From contig URLP01000118.1 of the NCBI GenBank assembly GCA_900548635.1, forward strand, positions 1 to 5,419: a stretch of DNA of 5,419 nt. Direction: 5' to 3'. This stretch comes from an uncultured Megasphaera sp. Its GTDB lineage: Bacteria > Bacillota > Negativicutes > Veillonellales > Megasphaeraceae. Both the position numbers and the translations under genes were made by a program. Shown here piece after piece: positions 1 to 4,893 of this stretch. The notes under the pieces are model-generated. The model was not told where the DNA came from. It saw only the letters and a program-made list of their open reading frames with translations, and did no database searches. Every line of letters begins with the position of its first letter. Positions within the stretch are counted from its first letter, which is position 1.

Positions 1-2
1 GC

Positions 3-482
3 CGCAGCCGCGAGCGGATGCTGGAAATCCTCAAGGACAGCCGCGTCGGTGCCGGCGGCGTGACGGCTTTCGTCTTCCTGGTCCTCCTGAAAGTGACTTT
101 TTTAAGCCAGCTCGCGCCGCAGACAGCCCTCTTTGCACTGATCGGCATCCCGGCGGCCGCGCGCTTTGCGACGCTGATCAGCATCTTCCAATTTCCCTAT
201 GCCCGCGAGCAGGGACTGGGTAAAGCCTTCGTCACCTATGCGCCGGCCCATACCGTGGAAAAAGCCTTTTTCCTGGCCCTCGTGCCGGCCTTTTTCTGCG
301 GCCCTTTCTACCTGGCCCTCGTCGGTGCGGCCATCCTCGTCTCGCTCTGGGCGAATCTCCATATCAGCCGCAAACTGGGCGGCGTCACAGGCGATACGTA
401 CGGCGCTGTCCTGGAACTGAGCGAAATGCTCCTCCTCCTCTTCACGGCAGTCGGTAGCAAGCTGACCGAATTATTGCTATAA
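3..482 (+). CDS. cobS: Adenosylcobinamide-GDP ribazoletransferase (cobalamin synthase), C-terminal part
   Basis: CobS joins adenosylcobinamide-GDP to alpha-ribazole (or its 5'-phosphate), the last assembly step of the cobalamin nucleotide loop, in the cytoplasmic membrane. The reading frame is open to the left edge and the codons before the first ATG (position 18) read RSRER. They fit the family motif RERMLEIxKDSRxG, so the true start and the DGxxD metal-binding region lie outside the window. About 159 residues are visible. Hydrophobic segments occur at roughly residues 14-31, 38-57, 83-111 and 137-147, counted from the ATG. The C-terminal family signature GGVTGDTYGAVLELSE is at residues 121-136 (nt 378-425). 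The gene ends in TAA at 480-482. Identification is from the two conserved CobS motifs plus the membrane pattern. A possible alpha-ribazole phosphatase gene follows, which agrees with a cobalamin context. Confidence 0.93.
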   Translation, partial: RSRERMLEILKDSRVGAGGVTAFVFLVLLKVTFLSQLAPQTALFALIGIPAAARFATLISIFQFPYAREQGLGKAFVTYAPAHTVEKAFFLALVPAFFCGPFYLALVGAAILVSLWANLHISRKLGGVTGDTYGAVLELSEMLLLLFTAVGSKLTELLL

Positions 483-483
483 T
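475..483 (+). promoter_or_regulatory. Extended -10 promoter candidate for the phosphatase gene
   Basis: TGCTATAAT is a perfect -10 hexamer (478-483) with a TGn extension, and it overlaps the cobS stop codon. No good -35 is seen at 16-18 bp upstream (the bases there are near TAGCAA), which an extended -10 can tolerate. Transcription would begin near 490 and give a leader of about 145 nt before the phosphatase start. This is a motif match only. Confidence 0.45.
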
Positions 484-492
484 GGATAAGTG

Positions 493-537
493 ATCATGCA
501 AAGGCTTCTGCCATCATGCATGCTCTTGATTATCATG
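493..537 (+). repeat. ATCATG(CA) short direct repeats
   Basis: ATCATGCA occurs at 493-500 and 513-520, and the ATCATG core again at 532-537. Starts are 20 and 19 bp apart, close to two helical turns. The repeats lie just downstream of the -10 candidate at 478-483, where an operator could sit. They may also be simple low-complexity drift; no function is assigned. Confidence 0.45.
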
Positions 538-569
538 TCGTTTGTCGTGGATCGTTCATCGTTTGTCGT
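538..569 (+). repeat. TCGTTTGTCGT direct repeat pair
   Basis: Two identical 11-bp copies of TCGTTTGTCGT lie at 538-548 and 559-569, with starts 21 bp apart. They are non-coding and lie between cobS and the phosphatase gene. Together with the ATCATG repeats to the left they continue a spacing of about 20 bp. They could be a protein-binding array or a fragment of a dispersed repeat family. Confidence 0.5.
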
Positions 570-591
570 AATGGGTTGATATTGTATGAAC

Positions 592-612
592 GTCAAACAT
601 CAAACATCAAAC
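592..612 (+). repeat. Tandem heptamer (A/G)TCAAAC x3
   Basis: Three adjacent 7-bp units, GTCAAAC, ATCAAAC and ATCAAAC, end 12 nt before the GGAGG Shine-Dalgarno of the next gene. On the opposite strand this reads GTTTGAT GTTTGAT GTTTGAC, loosely like the GTTTGTCGT motif to its left. The tract would lie in the 5' untranslated region if the promoter at 475-483 is used. Its role is unknown. Confidence 0.6.
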
Positions 613-634
613 TAAATTTACACGGAGGATACAG

Positions 635-1288
635 ATGATAAAATTATATTTAGCGCGTCATGGTGAAACGCAGGGCAATGTGCAGCAGTGGTACCAGGGG
701 TCGACAGACGTGCCTCTCAATGAACACGGCCTGGAACAGGCGAAGTGCCTGGGCGAATTTTTCCGCCATGTCCATCTCGACGCCGTCTACAGCAGCACCC
801 TGCAGCGCGCCAGGACGACGGCAGAATGCGTCGCTGCGCCGCACCATTTAGAAGTGCAGGCCTATGATGAACTGAAGGAAGCCGATTTCGGCGTCTGGGA
901 AGGTCATACGTATCAGGAAATCACGACGCAGTGGCCGGGTGAACTGGAAGCGGTCTACGCCTCTGACGGCACATTACCGGCCCGGGGCGGCGAATCGTTC
1001 TGCCAGGTCCGGGACCGGACGCTGAAGAAAACGCGGGAAATCCTTTCCCATCATAAAGACGGCGACAGCGTCTTCATGGTCTCCCACGGCGCAGCTATCC
1101 GCTGTCTCCTCTTCGGCCTTTTGGGCCTCGACATGAAGCGCATCTGGTGCTTCCAGCAGTACAATACGGCCTTTAATATCATCGAATATTACGGCGACCG
1201 CAATGTCATGACCTTGATGAACTGCACGCAGCATCTGGAAGGCCTGACTGGCTATCAGCCCCAGTGGGACAAGATGCCGTCGCTTTAA
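635..1288 (+). CDS. Histidine phosphatase (phosphoglycerate mutase-like), probably alpha-ribazole phosphatase CobC
   Basis: This is a cytosolic phosphatase of 217 residues from the two-histidine superfamily. The N-terminal ARHGET motif (residues 7-12) carries the nucleophile His9 with Arg8. SSTLQRARTTAE (53-64) supplies the phosphate-binding Arg58. ELKEADFGVWEG (79-90) holds the likely acid Glu82, and VSHGAAIR (149-156) gives the second catalytic histidine, His151. All core residues are present, so the enzyme should be active. ATG at 635 is preceded by GGAGG at 624-628. The substrate cannot be read from the motifs alone. CobC, which dephosphorylates alpha-ribazole 5'-phosphate, is favoured because cobS is the upstream neighbour and the DFGxWEG block is CobC-like. 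A broad-specificity phosphatase or a cofactor-dependent phosphoglycerate mutase homologue is the alternative. True glycolytic mutases are usually longer, at about 230-250 residues. Confidence 0.9.
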   Translation: MIKLYLARHGETQGNVQQWYQGSTDVPLNEHGLEQAKCLGEFFRHVHLDAVYSSTLQRARTTAECVAAPHHLEVQAYDELKEADFGVWEGHTYQEITTQWPGELEAVYASDGTLPARGGESFCQVRDRTLKKTREILSHHKDGDSVFMVSHGAAIRCLLFGLLGLDMKRIWCFQQYNTAFNIIEYYGDRNVMTLMNCTQHLEGLTGYQPQWDKMPSL

Positions 1289-1297
1289 GGAGGGAGG
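1287..1297 (+). promoter_or_regulatory. Shine-Dalgarno overlapping the upstream stop, before a triple ATG
   Basis: AAGGAGG (1287-1293) begins inside the phosphatase stop codon, and a second GGAGG follows at 1293-1297. Three in-frame ATGs follow at 1298, 1301 and 1304. From AAGGAGG the spacers to them are 4, 7 and 10 nt, so 1301 or 1304 is better placed than 1298. This layout points to translational coupling with the phosphatase gene. Confidence 0.7.
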
Positions 1298-2041
1298 ATG
1301 ATGATGCGTCTCGACAAGCTCCTCGGCCATACGGGCTGGGGGACGCGGAAAGAACTAAAGGAACTGTGCAAAGGCGGCCATGTCACGGTCAACGGTACGG
1401 TCTGCCGCGACAGCAGCCGCAAAGTCGACCCGTTTGCCGATGCCGTCGCCGTCGACGGGGAAGCCGTCGTTTATGAAGAACATATTTATCTCATGTTCAA
1501 CAAGCCGGCCGGCGTCGTCTCGGCGACGGAAGACAATCTCTCGCCGACGGTCATCGGCCTTTTGCCGCAAAAGTACCAGGGGGCCGGCCTCTTTCCCGTA
1601 GGACGCCTCGATAAGGACACGACAGGCCTTCTCCTGATCACCAATGACGGCGTCTGGGCTCACGGCATTACGGCGCCGAAGAAGCATACGGACAAAGTCT
1701 ATGAAGCCGTCGTCGCAGGTACCATCCCGGACGACGTAGGCGAACGCTTTGCGTCGGGCCTGGTCCTCGCTGACGGCCTGCACTGTCTGCCGGCCAGAGC
1801 GGAACAGACCGGGGAGGACAGGCTGACCATTGTCGTCCAGGAAGGGAAATTCCACCAGGTCAAGCGCATGTGTGCCGCCGTCGGCCTGCGCGTTACGAAG
1901 CTGCAGCGCCGCTCCATCGGTGCCCTCGTCCTCGATGAAGCACTGCAGCCCGGTGACTTCCGCCCCCTGACGGAAGCAGAGCGGGAATTGCCCTTTTCCT
2001 CGAAAAATCCTTTTCAGCAGGAAAAAAATATGGTATTATAA
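1298..2041 (+). CDS. rsuA: 16S rRNA pseudouridine(516) synthase, RsuA family
   Basis: The enzyme isomerises a uridine of 16S rRNA (U516 in E. coli numbering) to pseudouridine during small-subunit assembly. An S4 RNA-binding domain is at about residues 3-50 (RLDKLLGHTGWGTRKELK and onward). The catalytic domain follows, with FNKPAGVVSA (67-76), GRLDKDTTGLLL (102-113) bearing the catalytic Asp105, and EGKFHQVKRM (182-191). The HQVKRM block and the ITxPKKHxxKxY stretch fit RsuA (and Bacillus YtzG) better than RluB, which has an RNRQVRRM-type block. Length is 247 residues with a short divergent tail (about 231-247). The start is one of three consecutive ATGs (1298, 1301 or 1304). Family homologues begin MRLDK, which favours 1304, so the protein may be two residues shorter. 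It lies 9 nt after the phosphatase gene and is probably cotranscribed with it. No terminator is visible after it. Confidence 0.92.
   Translation: MMMRLDKLLGHTGWGTRKELKELCKGGHVTVNGTVCRDSSRKVDPFADAVAVDGEAVVYEEHIYLMFNKPAGVVSATEDNLSPTVIGLLPQKYQGAGLFPVGRLDKDTTGLLLITNDGVWAHGITAPKKHTDKVYEAVVAGTIPDDVGERFASGLVLADGLHCLPARAEQTGEDRLTIVVQEGKFHQVKRMCAAVGLRVTKLQRRSIGALVLDEALQPGDFRPLTEAERELPFSSKNPFQQEKNMVL
2011..2039 (+). promoter_or_regulatory. Promoter candidate for the pepP-efp segment
   Basis: TTTTCA (2011-2016, 4 of 6 matches to TTGACA) is followed by a 17-bp spacer and TATTAT (2034-2039), which is preceded by TG at the extended -10 position. It lies in the last codons of rsuA in an unusually A/T-rich stretch. 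Transcription would begin near 2046, giving a leader of about 26 nt before the peptidase gene. The spacing is ideal and the hexamers moderate, so this is a fair but unproven call. Confidence 0.5.
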
Positions 2042-2071
2042 AATATGATTGAATTAATATAGGGTGATAGT

Positions 2072-3139
2072 ATGATAGAACAACGAATCGCCCGCCTGCG
2101 TGCTTTCCTTCAGGAACACGATGCAGACGGCGTCATTATCGTCCAACCGGAAAACCTGCGCTACTTCAGTGCCTTTACGGGCGGTGAAGGGGCTTTGGTC
2201 ATCGGCCTTGACCAGGCCGTGCTCTGGACCGATTCCCGTTATACGGAACAGGCCGCCAAGCAGTCCGGTGCCTGGTACGATATCAAGAACCACAACGGTG
2301 CTTTATCGGCTTCCATCCGTTCTTCTCTGAACGACATGGGCGTCGGCGTCGCTGCGTATGAAGAAAATTTCCTGACTCATTTCATGTATGAAAATATTTC
2401 GGACGGCGCCTTATGCGGCTTTCTGCCCTGCGACCTGACGAGCCTGCGGGCCGTCAAGGAAGCATATGAGCTGAAAGCGACGCGCAAAGCCAGCAACATC
2501 GCTGACCGGGCCTTTGCCGATTTACTGCCGTACATCAAGCCCGGCGTCACGGAAAAAGAACTGGCTGCCCGCCTGGAAAGCAATATGCTGCTCCTGGGCT
2601 CGGAAGAAAAGTCCTTTACGACCATCGTCGCTTCCGGTGCGCGTTCGGCCATGCCCCACGGTACGGCCAGCCCGAAAGTAGTGGAAAACGGCGATTTCGT
2701 CACCTTTGACTTCGGTGCTGTCTGGGAAGGCTATCATTCGGACATTACCCGGACGGTCGTCGTCGGCAGGGCGACACAGGATCAGAAAGATTTCTACAAT
2801 CTCATCCTGGAAGGTCAGCTCTTAGGCGTTTCCCTGATCAAGGCCGGCGTTTCGCGCCGCGAAGTAGACTATGCCGTGCGCAATTACTTCGCCCGCTATC
2901 ATGTCAGCCAGTATTTCACCCATTCCCTGGGCCACGGCACGGGCCTGGAAATCCATGAACAGCCCGTTCTGTCACCGCGTTCGACAGGCGTGCTCGAAGA
3001 GAATATGATAGTCACGGTAGAACCGGGACTGTACATAGAAGGCAAGTTTGGCGTCCGTATTGAGGACTCCGTTGCCGTAACAGCCAATGGCTGGGGAAAT
3101 TTTACCAAAACACCCAAAGAATTGATGGAGCTGTTATAG
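2072..3139 (+). CDS. Xaa-Pro aminopeptidase / proline dipeptidase, peptidase family M24B
   Basis: This cytosolic dinuclear metallopeptidase of 355 residues removes residues next to proline from peptides. An N-terminal creatinase-like domain covers about residues 1-130, with PENLRYFSAFTG near 26-37 and WTDSRYTEQA at 52-61. The pita-bread catalytic domain follows. All five metal ligands are visible: Asp213 (FDFG), Asp224 (YHSDITRT), His288 (SLGHGTG), Glu317 (VEPG) and Glu331 (RIED). The substrate-contacting His196 is in MPHG. Length matches the short bacterial YpdF/YqhT type of about 350-360 residues, not the roughly 440-residue E. coli PepP. ATG 2072 follows AGGGTGAT (2061-2068), a close-spaced Shine-Dalgarno. 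The ATG at 2045 is in frame but hits TAG after five codons. The gene lies just before efp, as yqhT does in Bacillus. Aminopeptidase and strict dipeptidase activity cannot be separated from the sequence. Confidence 0.93.
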   Translation: MIEQRIARLRAFLQEHDADGVIIVQPENLRYFSAFTGGEGALVIGLDQAVLWTDSRYTEQAAKQSGAWYDIKNHNGALSASIRSSLNDMGVGVAAYEENFLTHFMYENISDGALCGFLPCDLTSLRAVKEAYELKATRKASNIADRAFADLLPYIKPGVTEKELAARLESNMLLLGSEEKSFTTIVASGARSAMPHGTASPKVVENGDFVTFDFGAVWEGYHSDITRTVVVGRATQDQKDFYNLILEGQLLGVSLIKAGVSRREVDYAVRNYFARYHVSQYFTHSLGHGTGLEIHEQPVLSPRSTGVLEENMIVTVEPGLYIEGKFGVRIEDSVAVTANGWGNFTKTPKELMELL

Positions 3140-3152
3140 GAGGAGTTTACAG

Positions 3153-3710
3153 ATGATTACAAGTAATGATTTCAGACCAGGCGTAACTATCGAAATCGAC
3201 GGCCAGGTATGGCAGGTCGTTGAATTCCAGCATGTAAAACCGGGTAAAGGCGCTGCTTTTGTCCGCGCTAAGATCAAAAACCTCGAAACGGGCGCTGTTG
3301 TCGAACGTACATGGAACGCCGGCGAAAAAGTCCAAGACGGCCATGTTGACCGCCGCCAGATGCAGTACCTCTATGAAAACGAAGGCATGTACTGTTTCAT
3401 GGACAACGAAACGTATGAACAGATCGAACTGAACAAAGAAACGCTCGGTGACGCTGTCAACTTCCTCAAGGAAGAAATGAACGTTTCCGTCATGATGTTC
3501 AAAGGCAAAGTAATCGGCATCGATCTCCCGGCTGCTGTTGAACTGAAAGTCGTCGAAACCGATCCCGGTGTCCGCGGCGATACAGCAACAGGCGGCAGCA
3601 AACCGGCCAAACTGGAAACGGGCTATGTCGTCAAAGTACCGCTCTTTATCAATGAAGGCGAAGTTCTCCAGATCGACACGAGAACGGGCCAGTATATCGG
3701 CAGAGCATAA
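3153..3710 (+). CDS. efp: Translation elongation factor P
   Basis: EF-P binds between the ribosomal P and E sites and relieves stalling at consecutive prolines. The 185-residue length is standard for the family. The N-terminal KOW-like domain carries HVKPGKGAAFVR (residues 27-38), with Lys32 at the loop tip, the position that is post-translationally modified in other bacteria. The two OB-type domains follow. The stretch GIDLPAAVELKVVETDPGVRGDTA (about 122-145) contains the family signature, and the C terminus ends GQYIGRA. The loop resembles Bacillus EF-P (PGKGAAFVR), so a Bacillus-like lysine modification is possible, but no modification gene is visible here. ATG 3153 lies 9 nt after AGGAGG (3138-3143), which overlaps the peptidase stop codon, so coupling is likely. 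GCT, GTT and GAA codons look more frequent than in the neighbours, as expected for a highly expressed gene. Confidence 0.98.
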   Translation: MITSNDFRPGVTIEIDGQVWQVVEFQHVKPGKGAAFVRAKIKNLETGAVVERTWNAGEKVQDGHVDRRQMQYLYENEGMYCFMDNETYEQIELNKETLGDAVNFLKEEMNVSVMMFKGKVIGIDLPAAVELKVVETDPGVRGDTATGGSKPAKLETGYVVKVPLFINEGEVLQIDTRTGQYIGRA

Positions 3711-3717
3711 GGTATCC

Positions 3718-3748
3718 AAGGGGCTTCGCACGTGCGACAGCCCCTTTT
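3718..3748 (+). terminator. Intrinsic terminator (possibly partial) after efp
   Basis: AAGGGGCT (3718-3725) pairs with AGCCCCTT (3739-3746). The stem continues inward through the palindrome TCGCACGTGCGA (3726-3737), with one bulged C at 3738. That makes about 12 base pairs around an ACGT loop. The T tract is only TTTT before G, so read-through into the downstream genes is likely. It begins 7 nt after the efp stop codon. Confidence 0.75.
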
Positions 3749-3756
3749 GTGGACTA

Positions 3757-3766
3757 AAGGGGTGAT
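3757..3766 (+). promoter_or_regulatory. Shine-Dalgarno that sets the GTG start of the first Asp23-family gene
   Basis: AAGGGGTGAT lies 4 nt before GTG 3771, complementary to an extended anti-Shine-Dalgarno. It decides against the in-frame GTG at 3732, which lies inside the terminator hairpin and has no ribosome binding site. AAAGGGG (3756-3762) can also pair with CCCCTTT (3741-3747) of the terminator arm. Confidence 0.7.
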
Positions 3767-3770
3767 TCCC

Positions 3771-4139
3771 GTGGAAACGACAGAAGTGAACGAATGGGGC
3801 AGTATCCATATTTCCCAGCGCGTCATCGCCGTCATTGCCGCGGCAGCAGCGGCCAGAGCAGACTATGTCGCAGATCTTGGCACGAACATCGCTGAAGCGG
3901 CAGCAGAAAAACTGGGGCGCACTGTGCCGGGCCGCGGCGTCGACGTCCGTATCGACGGTCAGGATATCGAGCTGACGGTCCGCCTGGTCATCCGCTACGG
4001 CTGCCGCATCCCCGATGTTGCCCTGGAAGTGCAGAAAGCCGTCAAGGAGGCTGTCGAACAGGTGACGGCCTGCACGGTGACGGCCGTCCACATTATCGTA
4101 CAGCAGTTAGTTTTTGAGGAGGCCGGTCATCATGGATGA
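3771..4139 (+). CDS. Asp23/Gls24 (DUF322) family protein, YqhY-like, first paralogue
   Basis: This is a small cytosolic protein of 122 residues with the Asp23/Gls24 fold. Family features are EWGSIHISQRVIAVIAAAAA (8-27), YGCRIPDVALEVQKAVKEAV (76-95) and the closing strand VTAVHIIVQQLVF (103-115). The family is common in Gram-positive-type bacteria; Asp23 itself is an envelope-stress protein tethered to the membrane by AmaP. No membrane segment is seen here. The place between efp and nusB is that of Bacillus yqhY, which is linked to control of acetyl-CoA carboxylase. A related role here is only an inference, because accB and accC are not adjacent. The alanine run at about 23-29 lies in the first helix. 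The start is GTG 3771 with a strong Shine-Dalgarno. The end overlaps the next gene by 8 nt. Confidence 0.87.
   Translation: METTEVNEWGSIHISQRVIAVIAAAAAARADYVADLGTNIAEAAAEKLGRTVPGRGVDVRIDGQDIELTVRLVIRYGCRIPDVALEVQKAVKEAVEQVTACTVTAVHIIVQQLVFEEAGHHG
4116..4122 (+). promoter_or_regulatory. Internal Shine-Dalgarno for the second Asp23-family gene
   Basis: GAGGAGG inside the 3' end of the first paralogue lies 9 nt before ATG 4132. It supports that start over the in-frame TTG at 4114, which sits on top of the Shine-Dalgarno itself. Confidence 0.8.
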
Positions 4140-4425
4140 GGAACAGGACTTTGCCTACGCTGTCAGCGAGAAAGCCCTGCGCAGTATTGCCGAAACAGCC
4201 GGCAGCCGTGTAGAGGATGCCGTTTCTGTCCGCTGCCGCAGGGCTTCTGTCAAAGGCGGCAATGTCCATTTGCACCTGGCCGTACGCGCCCGTTACGGCA
4301 GCAATTTGCGCGCTGTTGCGCTGGCCGTCCAGCAGCGGGCTGCCGAAGCTGTCGAAATGATGACGGAACCGGCAGGCTTGGAAATTTCCGTCACCATTGA
4401 AGATTTGCTGCTGCCAGAAACATGA
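4132..4425 (+). CDS. Asp23/Gls24 (DUF322) family protein, second paralogue
   Basis: This protein has 97 residues and the same fold as its upstream neighbour. The N-terminal part VSEKALRSIAETAGSRVEDA (11-30) matches the usual Asp23/Gls24 opening helix. A strand pair follows (NVHLHLAVRARYG, 44-56), then the helix LRAVALAVQQRAAEAVEMMT (59-78) and a final strand ISVTIEDLLL (85-94). It lacks the IP after YG that is usual in the family (it has YGSNLR) and carries a basic stretch, VRCRRASVKGG (33-43). The two paralogues are clearly divergent, so this is an old duplication and not a recent one. The start codon overlaps the upstream stop by 8 nt, which suggests coupled translation and perhaps a hetero-oligomer. 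The exact function is unknown. Confidence 0.83.
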   Translation: MDEEQDFAYAVSEKALRSIAETAGSRVEDAVSVRCRRASVKGGNVHLHLAVRARYGSNLRAVALAVQQRAAEAVEMMTEPAGLEISVTIEDLLLPET

Positions 4426-4435
4426 TTTACTAACA

Positions 4436-4441
4436 GGAGGA
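4436..4441 (+). promoter_or_regulatory. Shine-Dalgarno that sets the TTG start of nusB
   Basis: GGAGGA lies 5 nt before TTG 4447. No ATG or GTG lies at a suitable distance in this frame, and the protein read from TTG begins MSRHKARQQAL, a normal NusB opening. Confidence 0.8.
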
Positions 4442-4446
4442 ATATC

Positions 4447-4893
4447 TTGAGCAGACATAAAGCGCGCCAGCAGGCGCTCGAACTTTTATATTCCCGTGAA
4501 TTCCACGGTGAAAACGATATCCAGTACAGCGAACAGGAAATCCTGGAAAACGATTACGTCACGACGGACGCCCTGACAGAAGACGGGCCGGAACTGAGCG
4601 ACCAGGAACAGAGTGACTACACGGCTTATCTCGTCGACACGACGACGGCCCACCGGGACGAACTGGATACAATCATCCGCTCCTTTGCCAAGGGCTGGGA
4701 CATCGAACGGATGAACCGCACAGACCGCAATATCCTGCGCCTCTCTTTGTGCGAACTCGTCTATCCGAAGGAAACGTTGGCCCCGTCGATCGTCCTCAAT
4801 GAAGCCGTCATCCTGGCAAAAGAATTCAGCGGCGACAAATCGGCGCGCTTCGTCAACGGCATCTTAGGCGCCTACGTAAGGTCGAAGGCCTGA
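4447..4893 (+). CDS. nusB: Transcription antitermination factor NusB
   Basis: NusB binds boxA RNA together with ribosomal protein S10 (NusE) and supports antitermination of rRNA operons. The protein is all-helical with 148 residues, a normal length. The opening SRHKARQQALELLYSREF (2-19) is the family's first helix with its basic RNA-contacting face. NRTDRNILRLSLCEL (90-104) and LNEAVILAKEFSGDKSARFVNGILG (117-141) are the C-terminal signatures. A strongly acidic stretch at about 27-57 (SEQEILENDYVTTD and onward) separates the first and second helical parts and looks longer than in the most compact homologues. The start is TTG, read from a good Shine-Dalgarno; a TTG start can lower expression. 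It lies 21 nt after the second Asp23-family gene, the usual yqhY-nusB adjacency. The stop TGA shares its A with the ATG of the next gene. Confidence 0.96.
   Translation: MSRHKARQQALELLYSREFHGENDIQYSEQEILENDYVTTDALTEDGPELSDQEQSDYTAYLVDTTTAHRDELDTIIRSFAKGWDIERMNRTDRNILRLSLCELVYPKETLAPSIVLNEAVILAKEFSGDKSARFVNGILGAYVRSKA

Noticed and set aside
495..522. Hairpin CATGCA/TGCATG as a terminator after cobS
   Set aside because: The stem is 6 bp with an uneven internal loop and a 3-bp GGC/GCC top, and no T tract follows. It is too weak to call.
591..612. CRISPR-like repeat
   Set aside because: The units are only 7 bp, directly adjacent and without spacers.
483..634. Cobalamin riboswitch in the cobS-phosphatase spacer
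   Set aside because: The spacer is short for one, and I find no B12-box-like GCCACTG element or the expected multi-helix layout.
1355..1855. A 166-codon minus-strand open frame inside rsuA
   Set aside because: It lies opposite a gene with all RsuA motifs, and its translation shows no family motif.
2045..2062. Five-codon leader ORF (ATG to TAG) before the peptidase gene
   Set aside because: It has no Shine-Dalgarno and would begin at or before the predicted transcript start. It is most likely chance in A/T-rich DNA.
3732..3770. Upstream GTG start for the first Asp23-family gene
   Set aside because: It sits in the loop side of the terminator hairpin without a Shine-Dalgarno. The added 13 residues do not look like the family, while GTG 3771 has AAGGGGTGAT in front.
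3147..4091. A 314-codon open frame on the minus strand across efp and the first Asp23-family gene
   Set aside because: It is a shadow of two well-supported + strand genes, crosses the terminator hairpin, and shows no recognisable domain. Its composition is typical of antisense translation of this codon usage.
4114..4131. TTG start adding six residues to the second Asp23-family protein
   Set aside because: The TTG overlaps the GAGGAGG that serves ATG 4132, so a ribosome could not use it in the normal way.
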